From an uncultured Bacteroidales bacterium (lineage in GTDB: Bacteria > Bacteroidota > Bacteroidia > Bacteroidales > P3), in the NCBI GenBank assembly GCA_900315335.1, contig OMYR01000036.1, positions 1-62,538 of the forward strand: 62,538 nt of DNA, written 5' to 3'. The position numbers and the translations under genes are program-made. Shown here in pieces: positions 37,901 through 47,414 of this stretch. Within the stretch, counting starts at the first letter, position 1. Each line of letters begins with the position of its first letter. The notes beneath the pieces were generated by a model. The model was not told the origin of the DNA. It ran no database searches and saw only the letters and a list, made by a program, of their open reading frames with translations.

Positions 37901-40900
37901 GGTTTGAGTGAAGAAGGTAAATTGAATAATCCGCAAAGTCGTTGGGGAGGTATAATGCGTAAAATAGATGCTACAGACTTTGATGCTGCTAATATCGAGT
38001 ATATAGAGTTTTGGCTTATGGACCCTTTTATTGATAATGATGAAAGTGAGGGCGGCAGACTTTATTTTAATTTAGGCGATATTAGTGAAGATATTCTTAG
38101 GGACGGTAGAAAATCATACGAAAACGGTCTTCCTACTTCTGCGGAGGTTATCAATGTTGATACCACTATGTGGGGACGTGTTCCGAAGTTACAAGCGGTT
38201 GTCAATGCGTTTAGCAATGAAGACAATAGTCGTCAATACCAAGATATTGGTTATGATGGATTAAATTCTTCTGATGAACAGTCTTTCTTTGAGGCATATC
38301 TTAATAAGGTTAGGGGACAAGTAAGTGATGAAGAGTTTTTGAAAATATTGAACGACCCGTCAAACGATGATTATTCCTATTTTCGTTCCACTGATTACGA
38401 TAGACAGAATGTTAAAGTTACCGACCGTTACAAACGTTATAATAATCCTGAGGGCAATTCCGCTGTAACCAATTCCGGCGAGAGTACTCAAAGTTCTTCT
38501 TTGCCAAATGTGGAAGATATTAACCAGGATAACACATTAAGCGAAGCCGAAAACTATTATGAATATGAGATAGAGTTACGTCCCGATAAGATGATAGTGG
38601 GCGAGAATTACATTACAGATATTCAAACGGCAAGAAACATAACATTATCAAACGGACAAAAGACAGATTGTAAATGGTATCAATTCAGAATTCCGGTAAG
38701 AGAGCCGAGTCGTAAGGTGGGAACAATAAATGGTTATCAATCCATACGTTTTATGCGTACATTTTTAAGAGGATTTGAGCAGCCGGTTATTCTTCGTTTT
38801 GCTACATTGGAATTGGTTAGTGCCGAGTGGAGAAAATATGATGATAACTTGCTTTCAAATGGTGCATACAATCCATCGATACATGATGAAAATACCACCT
38901 TTACCGTTGGTACGGTAAATATTGAAGAGAATGGCAAGCGTTCACCTGTACCATACGTTTTACCTCCCGGAATCGATAGAGAACTTATGTATTCCACTAC
39001 TTCGGCAACACAACAAAACGAACAGGCTATGAGTTTGAAAGTTGCCAATTTGGGAGACGGAGATGCGCGTGCTGTTTATAAGACAATGGAATATGATATG
39101 CGTCAGTACAAAAAACTAAAACTTTTTGTACATGGCGAAAAGATAAACGAGAACGATTCATATAAGGACGGAGAAGTTTCGTTATTCATTCGTTTGGGTG
39201 CTGACTTTGTTTCCAATTATTACGAATACGAAATGCCGATTAAATTTACGCCTTGGTATGCTTCTGCATTGGATAGAGATGTTATTTGGCCTTCGGATAA
39301 TGAAATAGAAATTCAATTGGATTCCCTTGTAAAAGTCAAGGAAAGACGAAACTCTTTTGTTCGTTCGGGAAATATGGATTATTCTAATAATACATTATAT
39401 ACCGAATATAAAGGCAATAGAAAGATTACCGTTTTGGGAAATCCTAACATCGCCGAAGTTAAAGTCTTTATGATTGGTGTTAGAAACCCTAAGAAGCAAA
39501 GCGCAGCCGATGACGATGATATGTTACCTAAGAGTGTTGAACTTTGGGTTAATGAATTACGTCTTACTGATTTTAATAAGAAAGCAGGTTGGGCAGCAAG
39601 AGGTTCGATGCGTGCTAACTTAGCGGATTTGGGCGATTTGGCTTTGAGCGGCTCGTATAGAAGTGCCGGCTTTGGTACGATAGAACAAAAGATTTCTACT
39701 ATCTCGCAAGACAATGTCGGTTCGTTTGATATTGCAACCAATTTGGAGTTTGGCAAATTTTTCCCGAGTAATTTTGGACTGAGAATACCTTTCCATTTCG
39801 ATTATTCGAGGACAGTAAGCAATCCGAGATATAATCCGTTAGACCCTGACGTATTATTGAAAGACGATTTGTTGTCTTATCGTACGGAAAGGGAAAGAGA
39901 TTCTATTCGCCATATGGTTCAAGACTATACCTCTATAACTAATTTCTCTATTATGAATTTTAGAAAAGAGCGTATGGGAACTTCATCGTTACGACGTCAT
40001 TTCTATGATGTGGAGAACTTCTCTTTGTCTTATTCTTATTCTAAGATTTTCCGTCGAACGACAGATATAGAATACAATAATCAAATTCAAAGCCGATTGC
40101 TGTTGAATTATCAATACGATTCTCAGACAAAAGGTCTTAAACCGTTCAGCAAAATACCTCTATTTAAGGGAAAACAATGGGCGATATTAAGAGATTTTAC
40201 TTTGAATTACATACCAAAGAACATAACTTTCAAGAGCGATATGCTTCGCGATTATCAAGAAACATTGATGCGTAGCAAAAGTGCAGGATTGGTGATAATG
40301 GAACCATATTACTACAAGAACTTTTATTGGAATAGAGAATACGGCGTAAAGTACGATATAACCAATTCTTTACGTATGGAATATTCTGCTACGATGAACG
40401 CTTTGATAGAAGAACCTCGCGGAAGAATAGACACTAAGGAGAAACGAGATTCTGTTCGTCAGAGCATAATGGAACTTGGTAAGGCAATGCAATTCACTCA
40501 GAATGTTCGCTTGAATTACAATGTACCGATAAACAAAATACCAATGCTTAACTGGGTTCGTTTGAATGGTAGTTACAATGCTCAATACACATTCCAAGGC
40601 TCAACCAATGCAACCGAGTCGTTGGGAAATGTTATCGAAAATTCAAGACGTTTGAACGCAACCGGCGGAATGACATTCACTACTTTATATAATAAAGTGC
40701 CGTTTATCAAAACGGCTTACGATGCAAGGGATAAGCAAAAATTACCTCAGTTTGCACCTAAACAACTTAAAGGTGCAGAAAACATCAAATTAAAGAAAGA
40801 CACTGTAAAAGATTCAACAGATACTGTTGAGCGTAAGAACTATTTCAAAGAAGCGTTGTATTTCTCTATAAGATTGCTTACATCTATTAAGAGCGCCTCT

Positions 40901-42265
40901 ATAACATATTCTTTGAATGACGGAACATATATTCCGGGCTTTATGCCTCGCGCAAGATTTTTTGGAATGTCGGATAGAGACAAGTGGGCTCCGGGCGTAG
41001 GATTTATACTTGGCTCTCAAAAAGATATTATGCCGGATGCAATAGCCAATGATTGGCTGACAAGAGATACTATGTTCAATTCCGCATTGGTGCAAAAACA
41101 TTCGGAAAACATAACAGCCCAAATCAAAGTTGAACCTGCCAAGGACTTTAATATTGATTTGAGTTTCAAAAGAACGATGACCGAGCAGTATTCAGCTTAT
41201 TATAAGTTTAGCAATATTGATAACGAAATACAAGGACCATTATCCGCATACAGAAACGGAACATTTTCTATAAGCGTTGTGGCAATAGGAACATTGTTTA
41301 GCAAAACCGACAAGAACAATGTAAGTGAAACTTTCGAGAAGTTTATGTCCAATCGACACATTATTGCAAATCGTTTAAGGGATAAAAATATGGCTGCCAA
41401 CAGTGATTATTCGGGAATGGACGTTTGGGATACGGCTTCCAATCAGTATTGGCCTGACGGCTACGGTTCATCATCGCAGCAGGTGTTGTTACCGGCCTTT
41501 TTGGCGGCATATCTTAACAAGGACGCTTCCTCGCAAAGCCTTTCTCCATTCATAAAGATGCCTATGCCTAATTGGCGAATTACTTGGACAGGTCTTAGTA
41601 AATTGGAATGGGTGAAGAAATGGGCGAACTCCATAACATTATCTTCCAACTATACATGTAACTACAATATCACTTCATTTTATACCAATACTTCCGTACC
41701 CGATGTTTCTTCGTACGATTATGGAACGGAGTGGGTGAGAAATACATTAAACAGCAATTTTGTACCAAAGCAGTCCATAGACCAAGTTGCTATTGCCGAG
41801 CAGTTATCTCCGCTTTTGAAGATTGATATTAATTTGAAAAACTCATTCCAATTGAATTTTGAGATACGAAAAGAGAGAAACTTAAATCTATCATTCTCCA
41901 ACAACCAATTAACGGAAGTTCAGCGAAACAGTATTGTTGCCGGTGGCGGTTATCGTTTCAAGGACGTAAGGGTTACCGTGAGAACGGGCGGTGGTAATTC
42001 GAGAGAATTTAAGAGCGATATTCTTTTGAAAGCCGATTTATCCATAACCAGCAACAAGACAATTCTTAGAAAGATAGACCAAGATGTTAATCTAATATCA
42101 GCAGGAACAAAGGTTACGACATTGAATATTTCAGGCGAGTACTCATTGACGGAAAAGATAATATTGAAAGCCTTTTTCGATATGACTATCAACACTCCAT
42201 ATATATCATCTTCTTATCCTAACTCCACGACAGAAGGCGGCTTTTCAATCAAAGTCATATTGTAA
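34913..42265 (+). CDS. sprA: Type IX secretion outer-membrane translocon SprA/Sov
   Basis: 2,450 residues, in the range of SprA, the giant 36-stranded barrel that forms the T9SS conduit. A signal peptide (MTKKRISIITLLVLLFCVL) is followed by a long body with many aromatic-rich beta strands. Distinctive segments include IAYIDDFETSKRSYDLKSPY, SVELWVNELRLTDFNKKAGW and the terminal GGFSIKVIL. SprA passes folded cargo carrying C-terminal sorting domains; two such cargo genes lie in this window. No frameshift is seen along its 7.3 kb. Confidence 0.95.
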   Translation: MTKKRISIITLLVLLFCVLTPKVRAGFSLYNSFDTYFSKIYSNNSLLGFDFDKNSFGYKGAKIDFRKEKPLFINVNPSQSFFNLTNPDSLHFPVKDSVESPFYLKDPDNITETVEYDAAKNEYVLVKKIGDVVLEQRALTFEEYQNYDMDKMISSYWKTKSSSVATSSTSSKSDGSLSSLIPAMRVNSDLFETIFGGQEISIVPSGSLDLKFAIVNNRNENMALSENRRSTTSFDFDEDIQLNVQAQVGTAINFNLNYNTGATFDFEKEIFKLKYEGKEDDIVQLLEAGNVSFSLPTTLITGVQNLFGIRGKFKFGNLLLDAVFSQQKSESSTITVQNGAQSQEFNFKADEYEDNKHFFLAQYFYDNYNKALSTFPVLNTNIIITKVEVWRTNVGSAVNNNRNIIAFADLGENKPYGTTPYITNIEGSELPDNYLSNNLFNVVDKNSLRSINSVSSYLQGMGFVSGQNFEKVESARRLNPSEYTVNEKLGFISLNQGLSNDQVLAVAFQYQIVGDTTVYQVGEFSDDGVADPNTLVVKLLKSSTLNTKNPMWKLMMKNVYWIGSSQIAQEDFRLNILYLSDETGVQTGYFTEGDYKGVPLLQVFGLDRMDNQQNMYPDGVFDFVTGAEIGAGTVNASRGLIYFPTIEPFGKDLREKLNDNDLADKYCFDSLYTLTKSQAMQYTQKDKFYLEGRYRSSSTGGEISLGAVNVPQGSVSVMAGGIKLQEGVDYTVDYAMGRVRIINSAYLSSGTPITVSTESNTTFSMVTKRMMGVRGTYTVSPELSIGATIMNLHESPLTTKVNYGEEPINNTLAGFDVHLTRSIPFITKLLNWLPFYDTKAQSTLVFEGEMAVFLPGNSSAIGRQGIAYIDDFETSKRSYDLKSPYSWYLASTPQDFNTANSMFPETFKNSGLAYGFNRAKIAWYVIDDNFYNGAAPSNITKDDISKPYARLVRQSEIYPNKDIIEGNPTDLHTFDIAFYPEERGPYNYDTLSMWSAGLSEEGKLNNPQSRWGGIMRKIDATDFDAANIEYIEFWLMDPFIDNDESEGGRLYFNLGDISEDILRDGRKSYENGLPTSAEVINVDTTMWGRVPKLQAVVNAFSNEDNSRQYQDIGYDGLNSSDEQSFFEAYLNKVRGQVSDEEFLKILNDPSNDDYSYFRSTDYDRQNVKVTDRYKRYNNPEGNSAVTNSGESTQSSSLPNVEDINQDNTLSEAENYYEYEIELRPDKMIVGENYITDIQTARNITLSNGQKTDCKWYQFRIPVREPSRKVGTINGYQSIRFMRTFLRGFEQPVILRFATLELVSAEWRKYDDNLLSNGAYNPSIHDENTTFTVGTVNIEENGKRSPVPYVLPPGIDRELMYSTTSATQQNEQAMSLKVANLGDGDARAVYKTMEYDMRQYKKLKLFVHGEKINENDSYKDGEVSLFIRLGADFVSNYYEYEMPIKFTPWYASALDRDVIWPSDNEIEIQLDSLVKVKERRNSFVRSGNMDYSNNTLYTEYKGNRKITVLGNPNIAEVKVFMIGVRNPKKQSAADDDDMLPKSVELWVNELRLTDFNKKAGWAARGSMRANLADLGDLALSGSYRSAGFGTIEQKISTISQDNVGSFDIATNLEFGKFFPSNFGLRIPFHFDYSRTVSNPRYNPLDPDVLLKDDLLSYRTERERDSIRHMVQDYTSITNFSIMNFRKERMGTSSLRRHFYDVENFSLSYSYSKIFRRTTDIEYNNQIQSRLLLNYQYDSQTKGLKPFSKIPLFKGKQWAILRDFTLNYIPKNITFKSDMLRDYQETLMRSKSAGLVIMEPYYYKNFYWNREYGVKYDITNSLRMEYSATMNALIEEPRGRIDTKEKRDSVRQSIMELGKAMQFTQNVRLNYNVPINKIPMLNWVRLNGSYNAQYTFQGSTNATESLGNVIENSRRLNATGGMTFTTLYNKVPFIKTAYDARDKQKLPQFAPKQLKGAENIKLKKDTVKDSTDTVERKNYFKEALYFSIRLLTSIKSASITYSLNDGTYIPGFMPRARFFGMSDRDKWAPGVGFILGSQKDIMPDAIANDWLTRDTMFNSALVQKHSENITAQIKVEPAKDFNIDLSFKRTMTEQYSAYYKFSNIDNEIQGPLSAYRNGTFSISVVAIGTLFSKTDKNNVSETFEKFMSNRHIIANRLRDKNMAANSDYSGMDVWDTASNQYWPDGYGSSSQQVLLPAFLAAYLNKDASSQSLSPFIKMPMPNWRITWTGLSKLEWVKKWANSITLSSNYTCNYNITSFYTNTSVPDVSSYDYGTEWVRNTLNSNFVPKQSIDQVAIAEQLSPLLKIDINLKNSFQLNFEIRKERNLNLSFSNNQLTEVQRNSIVAGGGYRFKDVRVTVRTGGGNSREFKSDILLKADLSITSNKTILRKIDQDVNLISAGTKVTTLNISGEYSLTEKIILKAFFDMTINTPYISSSYPNSTTEGGFSIKVIL

Positions 42266-42347
42266 TAAGAGGAATAAAATTTTATTTTTACTTTTATAAT
42301 TTTTGTTAGACGTATCTTCAAAAATTTTAATGTGTTTTCAGTAAATA

Positions 42348-42421
42348 ATTACTCACACTAATAAAATAGTGTGAGTAATTATTTTATTAATGTTTAACAC
42401 TAATTTTTTGTTTAGTGATAT
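42348..42421. repeat. 21-bp-period intergenic repeat array
   Basis: ATTACTCACAC, GTGTGAGTAAT, ATGTTTAACAC and TTTAGTGATAT start at 42348, 42369, 42390 and 42411. The first two cores are reverse complements of each other, giving a hairpin after sprA that may also help termination. Confidence 0.88.
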
Positions 42422-42521
42422 TAATTTTAGGTCTTCACAGTAACCTATATTTCATTATAGTTTTGAAAATTTTTTATTAATTTATTGTAAAAAAAATTTG
42501 GTTGTTTCACAAAAATATTTA

Positions 42522-42529
42522 TATATTTG
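42522..42529 (+). promoter_or_regulatory. Promoter -7 box for the 42567 gene
   Basis: TATATTTG with TTG at 42502-42504, spacing 17: one of the best -33/-7 matches in the window. Confidence 0.65.
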
Positions 42530-42566
42530 CAGAATATTATTGTAAATAATTAAAAATAATATAAAA

Positions 42567-43483
42567 ATGAGAAAAATTACATTTTTAATGTTACTGATAA
42601 GTTCGGTAATATTATGCCCGACAAAGAGTCAAGCACAGATGCAATCGGTAATGGTAACAAGTACGCAACGTACTATTGATTTTAACTTGTCTTCTATGTA
42701 CTGCGAATTATATCTTAATAAAGATTATAAACTATTGGATATTCGACATAGTGCGCAACGTGTTGCTGTATTGGGGCAATATAAAAATGGTTTTTTACGT
42801 TATCATCACACAACAAAAATGATTTACATCGTTACATAGGTTATGAGTATCGAACTCCCCAATTATATACTGGCGATGCAGGAGATTATAAATATTTGTT
42901 AGAAAGTTCTAATGAATTGACAAAAGACATTGCAATTGTGGGATATTCTGCTATGGATATTATGAGTGGAACGAGTATTAGTTCCATAGATCTTCGTAAT
43001 ATGAATGTTTTGGAAACTCAGGCTGTTGATCAATATAATGAAATGAGGTCAGAATTAAAAGATATGAGAATGGATTATTATAGAAATGAATTGTTATGTT
43101 TAATCAAAAATCCTTACACAGGATTTAATGATAATATTTTTGCATTACGTCCATTGAACGGTACTGGCTACACAACAATCGTTACAATTCCTGATAATAA
43201 TGAAAACGCTAATTATTATAAAAATCTTGTTGCGTATGAATATAAAAAAAAGCTATGTTATATGGCAATTGGAATAAGGGGTAATAAAATATTGCTATTT
43301 GATAAAAAACAGGGGGATTTTTCAGTTTTAAGTTGTACGAATACTATTAAATTTGAAGTTAAACAAATAGAACCTATTAAGCGTCTTGAAAAATTTGAAT
43401 ATAATATCACACCTATTTCTGTTCATCCGATTCAAATTAATACAACTCCAATGCAATCAATTTATTCAATAATATGTCAATAA
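42567..43483 (+). pseudogene. Exported protein gene interrupted by a -1 frameshift
   Basis: The first frame codes for a signal peptide (MRKITFLMLLISSVILC) and about 75 residues, then stops at 42839. The frame one base back is open from before 42791 to 43483, so a single -1 shift would give about 305 residues. The sequence at 42791-42797 is T TTT TTA in frame, the classical U_UUU_UUA slippery heptamer, so ribosomal frameshifting is possible. A single-base deletion in the T6 run, or in the A5 run at 42815-42819, is the simpler alternative, as is sequencing error. No family is recognised and there is no sorting tail. It lies 20 bases upstream of a T9SS cargo gene. Confidence 0.65.
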
Positions 43484-43502
43484 AATGAAGGAGGAAATAA
43501 AA

Positions 43503-44576
43503 ATGAAAAAGATTGTTTTATTCGTTTTATTAAGTGTTTTTGCTTCTGTTTCTTTTTCACAGGTGGAAGAACATAATGGCAAGAAATATTTGTTACCCGA
43601 TGCGATTTCAAATCAAGGTTGTGTTGAGTTTGATTGTGGTGATAGTGTGTCTTCCGATGCTATAATAGGCTGGGATTTGTCTGGTAAGACATATATGTTT
43701 AATACATTTGATATTGCACAATTATTTCATGCAAATGATTCTTTGCAAATAATAGGCGTTGCCGGTTATATATGTGTAAAACAGAAAGCACTTATTGTGA
43801 ATAACTATATAGGCATAGCAGATACATCTTTTAATATATTAGAAGAACAAGTTTTGTCTGATGTTTTAATAAAGAATGGGAATATTTACCCTTACTATGA
43901 ATTGATATTTGATAATCCTGTGAAAGTTATTGGAGATTTCTTTGTTATAACAGATTTTGCAAGACCTCATATTTACGAAAAAGACGGAGAAATGTATTAT
44001 GATAGTTTGTATGCGGCAAAATATAACTGGAATGTTCCAATGAATTATTTTACTCTGATGGACGATCAAATTATTATTCCACTTATTAAATCCGATAAAC
44101 GCTGCAATCCACAGTCAATAATGACTAGTGCTACGTTTTTTCGTTTAATTGTTACTGAAGATGTTCCGTATTCAACATTTCAAACAGACTGGAAGGATTT
44201 CCGTTATGTAGATACAACAGGATTAGATTCCAATTATGCACAATCTTTACTTGACTACTATGCTACAATAGAAGGAGTGTATATGTTTCCTCTTATTGGC
44301 GAAGATGACGATGATACAGTTTCTTCTGCCGTAAGCATTGAGGTTGAAAATTACACCTACGTTTTTCCTAATCCTGCAAGCGAGAATATTATGGTGCAAA
44401 GTTCATTCAAAATTCATGGTATAGAAATATTTAATGAGCAAGGACAAAAAATTCTTACAACAAATCCGAATGCTTATAATACTTCAATAGATGTTTCTTC
44501 ATATCCGAAAGGAACGTATATCGTTAAAATAATAACTAAATCGGGAACGGCAAGCAAGAAAATCATTGTTCAATAA
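43503..44576 (+). CDS. Secreted protein with type IX secretion sorting domain
   Basis: About 357 residues. A signal peptide (MKKIVLFVLLSVFASVSFSQ) opens the protein. The C-terminal 75 residues match the T9SS tail: YVFPNPASENIMVQSS, IEIFNEQGQKILTT, then YPKGTYIVKIITKSGTASKK and a final IIVQ. The middle has no recognised domain. The start at 43503 was preferred over 43485 because of the signal peptide and because AAGGAGG sits 8-14 bases before it, an unusually strong Shine-Dalgarno sequence for this phylum. It is presumably co-transcribed with the frameshifted gene before it. Confidence 0.85.
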   Translation: MKKIVLFVLLSVFASVSFSQVEEHNGKKYLLPDAISNQGCVEFDCGDSVSSDAIIGWDLSGKTYMFNTFDIAQLFHANDSLQIIGVAGYICVKQKALIVNNYIGIADTSFNILEEQVLSDVLIKNGNIYPYYELIFDNPVKVIGDFFVITDFARPHIYEKDGEMYYDSLYAAKYNWNVPMNYFTLMDDQIIIPLIKSDKRCNPQSIMTSATFFRLIVTEDVPYSTFQTDWKDFRYVDTTGLDSNYAQSLLDYYATIEGVYMFPLIGEDDDDTVSSAVSIEVENYTYVFPNPASENIMVQSSFKIHGIEIFNEQGQKILTTNPNAYNTSIDVSSYPKGTYIVKIITKSGTASKKIIVQ

Positions 44577-44606
44577 AAACAAACATTGTTTGCTGTGCGA
44601 TAATAT

Positions 44607-44645
44607 AAAGGTGTAAGAAAAGGAAGTAAGTCTTACACCTTTTTG
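44607..44645 (+). terminator. Terminator of the second T9SS cargo gene
   Basis: AAAGGTGTAAGA (44607-44618) and TCTTACACCTTT (44631-44642) form a perfect 12-bp stem ending in T's. Confidence 0.85.
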
Positions 44646-44718
44646 CTTTCCTTTACTAAGATAAGCGAACTGTGGCTTGTATATAAAGAAAAATATACTT
44701 TGTTTGCTCAAAATATAT

Positions 44719-44726
44719 TACTTTTG
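44719..44726 (+). promoter_or_regulatory. Promoter -7 box for mpl
   Basis: TACTTTTG lies 46 bases before the chosen mpl ATG and supports the shorter start. Confidence 0.5.
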
Positions 44727-44772
44727 CCAAACGTTTGAGAGTGAGTTTAAGAATATAATACATAACATTCAG

Positions 44773-46131
44773 ATGAAAGTACATTTTATAGCAATTGCGG
44801 GAAGTGCGATGCACAATTTGGCGATTGCATTAAAGAAAAAAGGATACGAAGTAACAGGTTCAGATGACGAGATTTTCTCTCCTGCCAAGGAGCGTTTGGA
44901 ACAATATGGCATCTTACCCGACACTCTTGGTTGGCATATAGAACGTATCACTTCCGACTTGGATTGCGTTATACTCGGAATGCATGCCAAAGCAGACAAC
45001 CCCGAATTGCTTAAAGCAAAGGAATTGGGGTTAAAGATTTATTCTTATCCCGAATTTCTTTATCAAATGTCCAAAGATAAGATACGTATAGTCGTTGGCG
45101 GCTCACACGGAAAAACTACCACGACAGCAATGATACTTCACGCCTTTAAGTTTGCAGGTATCGAAACGGATTATATGGTTGGGGCTTTACTTAAAGGTTT
45201 TGATGTAATGGTAAAGATGAGCGATGAAGCCAAGTTTATGGTTTTAGAGGGCGATGAATACCTTACTTCCCCGATAGATTTGCGACCGAAGTTTCATCTT
45301 TATATGCCAAACATTGCCATAATCACAGGCATAGAGTGGGACCACGTCAATGTCTTTCCTACGTTTGAAAAGTACAAAGAGCAATTTTCAATCTTTGCAG
45401 ACAAAATCTCACATGGCGGAACGCTTATCTATTGCAGCGAAGATAAGAACGTGTGCGACGTAGCCCAATCCTCTCGCTCTGATATAGAGAAACTGCCTTA
45501 CGATGTGCTTAGCCACAAGGTTGAAGACGAAGTAACTTACGTTTATCACAACAATAAAGAATACCGTTTGCAAATTTTCGGCGACCATAACCTATTAAAT
45601 ATGCACGCAGCGATGATTGCATGTCAAAAAGCGGGTATTTCAAACGAGACATTTCTCACTTCTATGCAGTCCTTTGAAGGGGCATCAAAAAGATTGGAGA
45701 CAATAAAGAAGAGTCCCGAAGCAATAATGTTTAAGGACTTCGCACACTCTCCTTCCAAACTTAAAGCCACTATCTCGGCAGTCAAACAACAATATCCTTT
45801 GCGAAGACTTATTACCGTTATGGAGTTACACACTTATTCTTCTTTGACACAAGACTTCCTTAAACAGTACAAAGGAACTATGGATTTGAGCGATAAGGCT
45901 GTTGTATATTACAATCCTCACGCCCTTGCTTTGAAACGTCTGCCCGATTTGGACAAAGACGATGTTTATAAGGCTTTCGGTAAAGAGGGTTTGATAGTAA
46001 CAAACGATATAGACGAATTGTTGAATATTTTAACTAACGAACATTATGAAAACACCTGCTTGCTTATGTCTTCAAGCGGCAATTTCGATGGCTTAAATTT
46101 AAACTTATTAGCAGATAAATTGATAAAATAA
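44773..46131 (+). CDS. mpl: UDP-MurNAc:L-Ala-gamma-D-Glu-meso-DAP ligase (Mpl)
   Basis: Mpl re-attaches the recycled tripeptide to UDP-N-acetylmuramate, an ATP-dependent Mur-ligase reaction in the cytoplasm. The 452-residue protein starts MKVHFIAIAGSAMHNLAIAL, where the His-x-Ile-Ala-Ile-x-Gly-Ser-Ala-Met pattern is Mpl/MurC-like and Ser-Ala-Met-His is typical of Mpl. The ATP-binding GGSHGKTTTTAMI, EGDEYLTSP, ITGIEWDHVNVFP and DFAHSPSKLKAT are further Mur-ligase motifs. The start was chosen 32 codons into the longest frame, after the promoter box. Confidence 0.92.
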   Translation: MKVHFIAIAGSAMHNLAIALKKKGYEVTGSDDEIFSPAKERLEQYGILPDTLGWHIERITSDLDCVILGMHAKADNPELLKAKELGLKIYSYPEFLYQMSKDKIRIVVGGSHGKTTTTAMILHAFKFAGIETDYMVGALLKGFDVMVKMSDEAKFMVLEGDEYLTSPIDLRPKFHLYMPNIAIITGIEWDHVNVFPTFEKYKEQFSIFADKISHGGTLIYCSEDKNVCDVAQSSRSDIEKLPYDVLSHKVEDEVTYVYHNNKEYRLQIFGDHNLLNMHAAMIACQKAGISNETFLTSMQSFEGASKRLETIKKSPEAIMFKDFAHSPSKLKATISAVKQQYPLRRLITVMELHTYSSLTQDFLKQYKGTMDLSDKAVVYYNPHALALKRLPDLDKDDVYKAFGKEGLIVTNDIDELLNILTNEHYENTCLLMSSSGNFDGLNLNLLADKLIK

Positions 46132-46138
46132 CATAGAT

Positions 46139-47275
46139 ATGAGAACTTTCAAAGTAGGGGACAGAGTTAAGTTTCTTGACGCCGAAGGCGGCGGCGTTAT
46201 AACTAAGATTGTTTCGCCGAGTTTGGTTAATGTTGAAGTCGATGGCTTTGAAATCCCCACCCTTACAAAAGAGATTGTGTTGGATTTCGTTGAAGACAAG
46301 GCCGGTAAGATGTTTTGCTCAAAGCCCGAAGATAACAACAATCTTTCGGCAGTCTATGACGAAAACGATGATGTGCCTTTCGATTCTTCCGACGACACCC
46401 GTATGGAACGCCTCTACCTTTCTCGCAAAGGACAAGAGAAAGACAAAGGCGTTTATCTTGCCTTTGTGCCTTGCGATCAGAAATGGATGATGTCGGGAGA
46501 GTACTTTGTGTATTTAGTCAATAACTCCGATTACACTCTTCTTTACTCCCTATTCCTTAAAGACGAGCAAAACAATTGTTTCAAGGGAGAAGATTACGGC
46601 AGCGTTGAGGAAAAATCGCGTTTGCTTTTGGCAACGATAGAAGATAAAGAGTTGGAGAAATGGACATCGGGAGTTATACAATTATTGCTTCATAAAGATG
46701 CTTCCAAGACTGTGCTTATGCCTGCCAATTACGAGATAAAGATACGCACGTCGAAGTTTTTCAAAGAAGGTTGCTTTGAACAAAGCGGTTTGTTTGTTGA
46801 AAAAGCGTTGCTTGTTCCTATTATTAGTCTTTCTACCCACGATATTGCGGCACAGTACGAGAAAACATCGGCTCAGATACAAGCACAAGCAAAGAAACTT
46901 CAAGATATGCAAGCCGAGAGCGTTGTTGTCAAGGTACAGCAAGCCAAACCTACATCTTTTTTCGACAAACATATAGTTGCCAAAGGCGAAGCCGAAGTGG
47001 ATTTACACATAGAAGAACTTACAGATAGCGATGCCAATCTCTCGGCAGCCGATATGTTAAACATTCAATTGGATTATTTCCGCAAGTGCTTGGACAAAGC
47101 GATAGCGATGAACTTAGATAAGATTGTTTTTATACACGGAGTAGGACAGGGCGTGTTGAAACACAATATTGAAGAAGAGTTGAACCGTTATTCTTTCTTG
47201 CATTTCTTTCCTGCTTCAATGCGAAAATACGGCGTAGGTGCGACCGAAGTATTGATTAGTAAGAACAAAAAATAA
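46139..47275 (+). CDS. DUF2027 and Smr domain protein
   Basis: 378 residues, 7 bases behind mpl. The N-terminal part (RTFKVGDRVKFLDAEGGGVI) resembles the Bacteroidota DUF2027 domain, and a coiled-coil stretch lies near residues 238-265 (AQYEKTSAQIQAQAKKLQDM). The C-terminal 85 residues form a Smr domain: EVDLHIEEL, then IVFIHGVGQGVLK and a terminal GVGATEVLI. Smr domains are DNA or RNA nucleases in MutS2 and relatives; here no MutS ATPase is present. The substrate is unknown. Confidence 0.87.
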   Translation: MRTFKVGDRVKFLDAEGGGVITKIVSPSLVNVEVDGFEIPTLTKEIVLDFVEDKAGKMFCSKPEDNNNLSAVYDENDDVPFDSSDDTRMERLYLSRKGQEKDKGVYLAFVPCDQKWMMSGEYFVYLVNNSDYTLLYSLFLKDEQNNCFKGEDYGSVEEKSRLLLATIEDKELEKWTSGVIQLLLHKDASKTVLMPANYEIKIRTSKFFKEGCFEQSGLFVEKALLVPIISLSTHDIAAQYEKTSAQIQAQAKKLQDMQAESVVVKVQQAKPTSFFDKHIVAKGEAEVDLHIEELTDSDANLSAADMLNIQLDYFRKCLDKAIAMNLDKIVFIHGVGQGVLKHNIEEELNRYSFLHFFPASMRKYGVGATEVLISKNKK

Positions 47276-47377
47276 ATTTTTATATAAAAAATTGAAATTT
47301 TTAGTGATAGACCTTATTGAATTAACGTGAGTTCGACGAAAATCGAAACAGTGCAAGAGACAATGGAAAGCCAAAAC

Positions 47378-47414
47378 TTTTTATGATAAAAATCCAAGAT
47401 TTTTATCATAAAAA
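47378..47414 (+). terminator. Perfect 17-bp hairpin in the gene-free 47,276-47,794 gap
   Basis: TTTTTATGATAAAAATC (47378-47394) and its exact complement (47398-47414) are separated by CAA. It may terminate the mpl-Smr operon, although no T tail follows on the + strand. The rest of the gap has short direct repeats (CTTTCTGAAATT twice, AATTCTCTGCC twice) and no gene I can support. Confidence 0.6.

Noticed and set aside
3388-42421. Regularly spaced repeats as CRISPR arrays
   Set aside because: Both cores and 10-bp spacers are repeated in sequence, the units are only 21 bp, and no cas genes are present.
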